Assembly (NCBI GenBank): GCA_900549915.1
Contig: URQF01000047.1
Location: forward strand, 1-9,455
Direction of reading: 5' to 3'
Origin: an uncultured Mollicutes bacterium
GTDB taxonomy: Bacteria; Bacillota_I; Bacilli_A; RFN20; CAG-288
Length of the DNA: 9,455 nt
Below the pieces are notes generated by a model. The model saw nothing but the letters and a program-made list of their open reading frames with translations. It was not told the DNA's origin and did no database searches. The position numbers and the translations under genes are program-made. Shown one piece after another: positions 7,543 to 9,455 of the stretch. How positions within the stretch are numbered: position 1 is the stretch's first letter; each line of letters begins with the position of its first letter.

Positions 7543-8663
7543 AAAGGTCTAGGAAAGAATGGGTCAAGAAAGAAGTTGATATTGTAAAACGGGAATTCAC
7601 AAGCGAAAGTCCACGCAAAATCATACAAAACATCCTTTATATCTTCTTAGGAGCTTGTATTTCTGCGTTTGGAGATTCTCTGTTTACGATTCCTAGGAAC
7701 ATTGTCTCTGGCGGTATTGCATCTCTTTCGATTATTTCTCACCAGATTCCTGGTAGGAGCGCAATTACTACGGATGTCTATGTCTTGATCTATACCTGGG
7801 GATTCTTTTTCTTGGGTCTTATTCTAATTGGACTCAAGTATTCCCTCAACACGCTTGTTTATACGATTACCTATCCTCTGATGGTCATGCTCTTTACTTA
7901 TAGGGTCAATCATTGTGTCATTGATGGTAAGCATATCTTCAACCTTGTCGAAAGGGCTGCTAATAGGAATCCTTCTTTGACAACGCCAAGTGGTGCTAGG
8001 ATCAATTCAAAGGACTGGCTTCCCTTAGCTTATCTTGTAGGTGCGATTTTCGGAGGCAGGCTTGTTGGTATCGGTATCGGTTTCGCTTTTATCGGCGGAG
8101 GCTCCTCTGGAGGTACTGATGTCATTAATGTATTAGCAAACCGGTATCTTCATATCCGAATCGGAACTTCTACCTTTATCTGCGATTTATTGATTATTAC
8201 GGGTGGTTTCTTTGCGAACGGATACCAACTGATTCCAACCTTGGTTGGTCTTCTCTCTGCATTCCTCTGTTCCTTTAGGATTGATAAGGTTTTCTTAGGA
8301 AACAGGCAGTATTTCATGGCTTTGGTCTCATCGGAGAAAATTGATGAGAGGAACGAGTTTATCAATCAGGATTTGGGACGTGGTACGACTCTAATCTCCT
8401 GCCGTGGCGGATATACGAAAAAAGAAACCGAGATGCTGGAGGTCTGCTTCGATAAACATGACTACTCTGTTATCAGGCAGGCTATCAAGCAGTTTGATCC
8501 GAATGCCTTTGTTTCGGTTATTGCGACAAAGGAAATCCTAGGATATGGATTTACGAGATCCACACCGAAGGTGAACAGGAAGGATCTTGCTATCTCACCG
8601 GATGATGCAAGAAGACTTACTGTAAAAGCACATAGATTGAAAAAGAAAAACAGGTCGGAATAG
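7539..8663 (+). CDS. YitT-family membrane protein with DUF2179 domain
   Basis: A 374-residue membrane protein. Likely membrane segments are at about residues 29-48, 77-98, 103-121, 161-184, 207-225 and 228-246. The glycine-rich GGGSSGGTD (187-193 region) is typical of the YitT/YvjA (DUF161) family. The soluble C-terminal part, with GRGTTLI (280-286) and DPNAFVSV (320-327), is the DUF2179 domain often fused to it. The transported or sensed substrate is not known. The ATG overlaps the prfB stop (ATGA), with AGGAG twelve bases upstream, so it is translationally coupled to prfB. The first residues contain AGG at 3 and 5, and further AGG codons are at 53, 73, 122, 139, 143, 154, 174, 247, 256, 271, 313, 347 and 372: 15 in all against five ATG. 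Several lie in hydrophobic membrane stretches, such as GGxLVGIGIG (174), where Arg would be unlikely and Met fits. Confidence 0.92.
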   Translation: MKRSRKEWVKKEVDIVKREFTSESPRKIIQNILYIFLGACISAFGDSLFTIPRNIVSGGIASLSIISHQIPGRSAITTDVYVLIYTWGFFFLGLILIGLKYSLNTLVYTITYPLMVMLFTYRVNHCVIDGKHIFNLVERAANRNPSLTTPSGARINSKDWLPLAYLVGAIFGGRLVGIGIGFAFIGGGSSGGTDVINVLANRYLHIRIGTSTFICDLLIITGGFFANGYQLIPTLVGLLSAFLCSFRIDKVFLGNRQYFMALVSSEKIDERNEFINQDLGRGTTLISCRGGYTKKETEMLEVCFDKHDYSVIRQAIKQFDPNAFVSVIATKEILGYGFTRSTPKVNRKDLAISPDDARRLTVKAHRLKKKNRSE

Positions 8664-8678
8664 GCCGACCTGTTTTTT
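8646..8678. terminator. Bidirectional terminator shared by yitT and the lipoprotein genes
   Basis: CAGGTCGG (8651-8658) pairs with CCGACCTG (8665-8672) around a six-base loop. It is flanked by AAAAA (8646-8650) on the left and TTTTTT (8673-8678) on the right, so it has a T run when read in either direction. The yitT stop codon (8661-8663) lies in the loop, and the stop of the minus-strand gene (8677-8679) lies in the T run. Confidence 0.92.
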
Positions 8679-9075
8679 AGTTAGTGAAATGTGGTTCTAT
8701 GACAAAGTCTTCTCCGGTGGTTTTGAAGACGAGTCCAAACGAGAGAACTGTTGTTTTGTTTCCAAGTTTTATTTTCTCTACGTGTTCTTTCGCGAATAAA
8801 GTCTTATTGGTCTGCTTCTTGATAGAAAGGTAAGGACCGATGAGTTTCTTATCCTCATCCGAAGAAGAAAGCCAGTAAAGGGAAGAATCATTATAGGACA
8901 GCTCTATTCCATATGGGTAGGATACAATGGTTTCTTTTAAAAGCTTATCCTTATCTAATCCTTTTCCTTCTTGATAGGCATATTGCCGGAAAGAGACGAT
9001 GGATTCGTCTTTTTCCTGGTGACAGCTAGTGAGTGAAAGAAGAATAGGGAGGAGCAAAAATATTGTCTTTCTCAT
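8677..9075 (-). CDS. Small predicted lipoprotein, unknown function
   Basis: A 132-residue protein starting at ATG 9075. The N-terminus is Met-Arg-Lys followed by a hydrophobic run and the lipobox LTSC with Cys18, so it should be lipid-anchored on the outer face of the membrane. The mature part is polar and rich in Lys, Asp, Tyr and Ser, and I recognise no domain. A TTG six bases earlier (9081) is in frame and overlaps the upstream stop, but the ATG gives a normal signal peptide. There is no good ribosome site within 15 bases; the start sits two bases after the stop of the upstream lipoprotein gene, so coupled translation is likely. It contains no AGG codon, unlike its neighbours, and one ATG. 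Confidence 0.8.
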   Translation of the reverse strand: MRKTIFLLLPILLSLTSCHQEKDESIVSFRQYAYQEGKGLDKDKLLKETIVSYPYGIELSYNDSSLYWLSSSDEDKKLIGPYLSIKKQTNKTLFAKEHVEKIKLGNKTTVLSFGLVFKTTGEDFVIEPHFTN

Positions 9076-9077
9076 AA

Positions 9078-9455
9078 TCAATATGAATCAAAATAGAAGA
9101 CCATTCCTCTATTCAGGATGATTTCTTGCCTTCCGTTTTCATCTAAGCTGTTCTTAAGCTGTGGAGCATCAAAGTCAAGGTAAAATGGTGTCCGATAGAA
9201 ATAGCATCCGTAGATTATGCCCTGGATATTCTGAACCCGGTAATCATCATAGCGGAGCACATAATCTTTTTGGAAGAGGTAGCATTTTTCATATTTCCTT
9301 TTACCGGAAAAGTAAAAATTGCCATCTTCCTTGGTTTCCCTTGTATATTGCTTGAAGTAGACAGCAACATAATCTGCCGTGGCCTTACTATTTTGATTTT
9401 CACCACATCCTATTAGCAAAAAAGAAAGTAAAGCCCATGAAAATATATTTTTCAT
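9078..9455 (-). CDS. Small predicted lipoprotein, unknown function (start at window edge)
   Basis: A 125-residue protein whose ATG is the last codon of the window, so its promoter and ribosome site are not visible. A short Lys-containing start, a hydrophobic stretch and the lipobox LIGC with Cys17 mark a lipoprotein signal peptide, which supports this ATG as the true start. The mature part is rich in Tyr and Phe and probably forms a beta-rich domain, but I do not recognise a family. It is followed after two bases by the second lipoprotein gene, forming a two-gene unit. AGG codons are at residues 39, 53 and 109, to be read as Met. Confidence 0.75.
   Translation of the reverse strand: MKNIFSWALLSFLLIGCGENQNSKATADYVAVYFKQYTRETKEDGNFYFSGKRKYEKCYLFQKDYVLRYDDYRVQNIQGIIYGCYFYRTPFYLDFDAPQLKNSLDENGRQEIILNRGMVFYFDSY

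Larger units (their letters stand above)
101..9455. other. Recoded region: AGG codons read as methionine
   Basis: Across the coding sequences, in-frame AGG sits at positions where the protein families carry methionine, while family-conserved arginines are written CGT, CGC, CGA, CGG or AGA. Hand counts of AGG versus ATG are: RDD-like protein 7/4, ABC ATPase 12/3, hydrolase 8/3, SecA 17/7, RF2 7/4, YitT 15/5, distal lipoprotein 3/2, proximal lipoprotein 0/1. In several places AGG is followed directly by CGT or CGA where the family has Met-Arg (SecA 99-100 and 391-392, ATPase 328-329), so the two codons are distinguished. Stops are TAA, TAG and TGA as usual, so gene boundaries are unaffected. 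The decoding tRNA, expected to carry anticodon CCU and to be charged by methionyl-tRNA synthetase, is not in the window. Family consensus comes from memory, not from an alignment run. Confidence 0.93.

Noticed and set aside
1170..8663. AGG positions explained as random Met-to-Arg mutations, sequencing error or decaying genes
   Set aside because: The pattern is codon-specific, occurs in several intact essential genes, and never affects CGN or AGA codons.
1170..8663. AGG read as Leu or Ile instead of Met
   Set aside because: Some sites would tolerate these, but the ATPase (PHxTV, EAxTxAD, PAxNF) and RF2 (VxDG) positions are specifically Met in relatives.
3581..9080. UGA read as tryptophan, as in Mycoplasma
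   Set aside because: TGA ends the hydrolase, RF2 and distal lipoprotein genes, RF2 is encoded, and tryptophans are written TGG.

Overview
The window comes from a low-to-moderate GC member of the Bacilli (Bacillota), most likely an uncultivated lineage. The Firmicutes order secA-prfB, the UGA-frameshifted RF2 gene, the AGGAG-type ribosome sites and the MsmK/UgpC-like ATPase all fit this. UGA is a normal stop here: three genes end in TGA and RF2 is present, so this is not the Mycoplasma code.

The main result is that the codon AGG appears to be read as methionine instead of arginine. In every recognisable protein, AGG falls where the family has Met. Examples are the MalK-type ATPase (LRxIAGLE, PHxTV, NxAF, EAxTxAD, VxKDG, PAxNF), SecA (AExRTGEGKT, RDNxA, YNxRV, EGFAxFDDx) and RF2 (LLRxY, SVxDG). 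Conserved arginines in the same proteins use CGN or AGA. By hand count there are about 69 in-frame AGG codons against about 29 ATG codons, so AGG would be the main methionine codon. A standard translation puts false arginines in all these proteins. I recall a published computational screen for alternative codes (Shulgina and Eddy, 2021) that reported AGG-to-Met in a clade of uncultivated Bacilli; I could not check this.

Layout. 101-1192 (+): an RDD-like membrane protein. 1170-2708 (+): an orphan carbohydrate-importer ATPase that overlaps it and carries a long lysine/glutamate-rich insertion. 2759-3583 (+): an alpha/beta hydrolase closed by a strong terminator. 3584-3884: a roughly 300-base gene-free stretch with hairpins and the secA leader. 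3885-6392 (+): secA. 6423-7542 (+): prfB with a programmed +1 frameshift. 7539-8663 (+): a YitT-family membrane protein overlapping prfB by four bases. 8651-8678: a bidirectional terminator shared with a convergent pair of small lipoprotein genes on the minus strand (9075-8677 and 9455-9078).

The secA-prfB-yitT block is a housekeeping operon for protein export and translation termination. The first block looks like sugar uptake plus esterase functions. Nothing indicates a mobile element, CRISPR array, rRNA or tRNA in the window.
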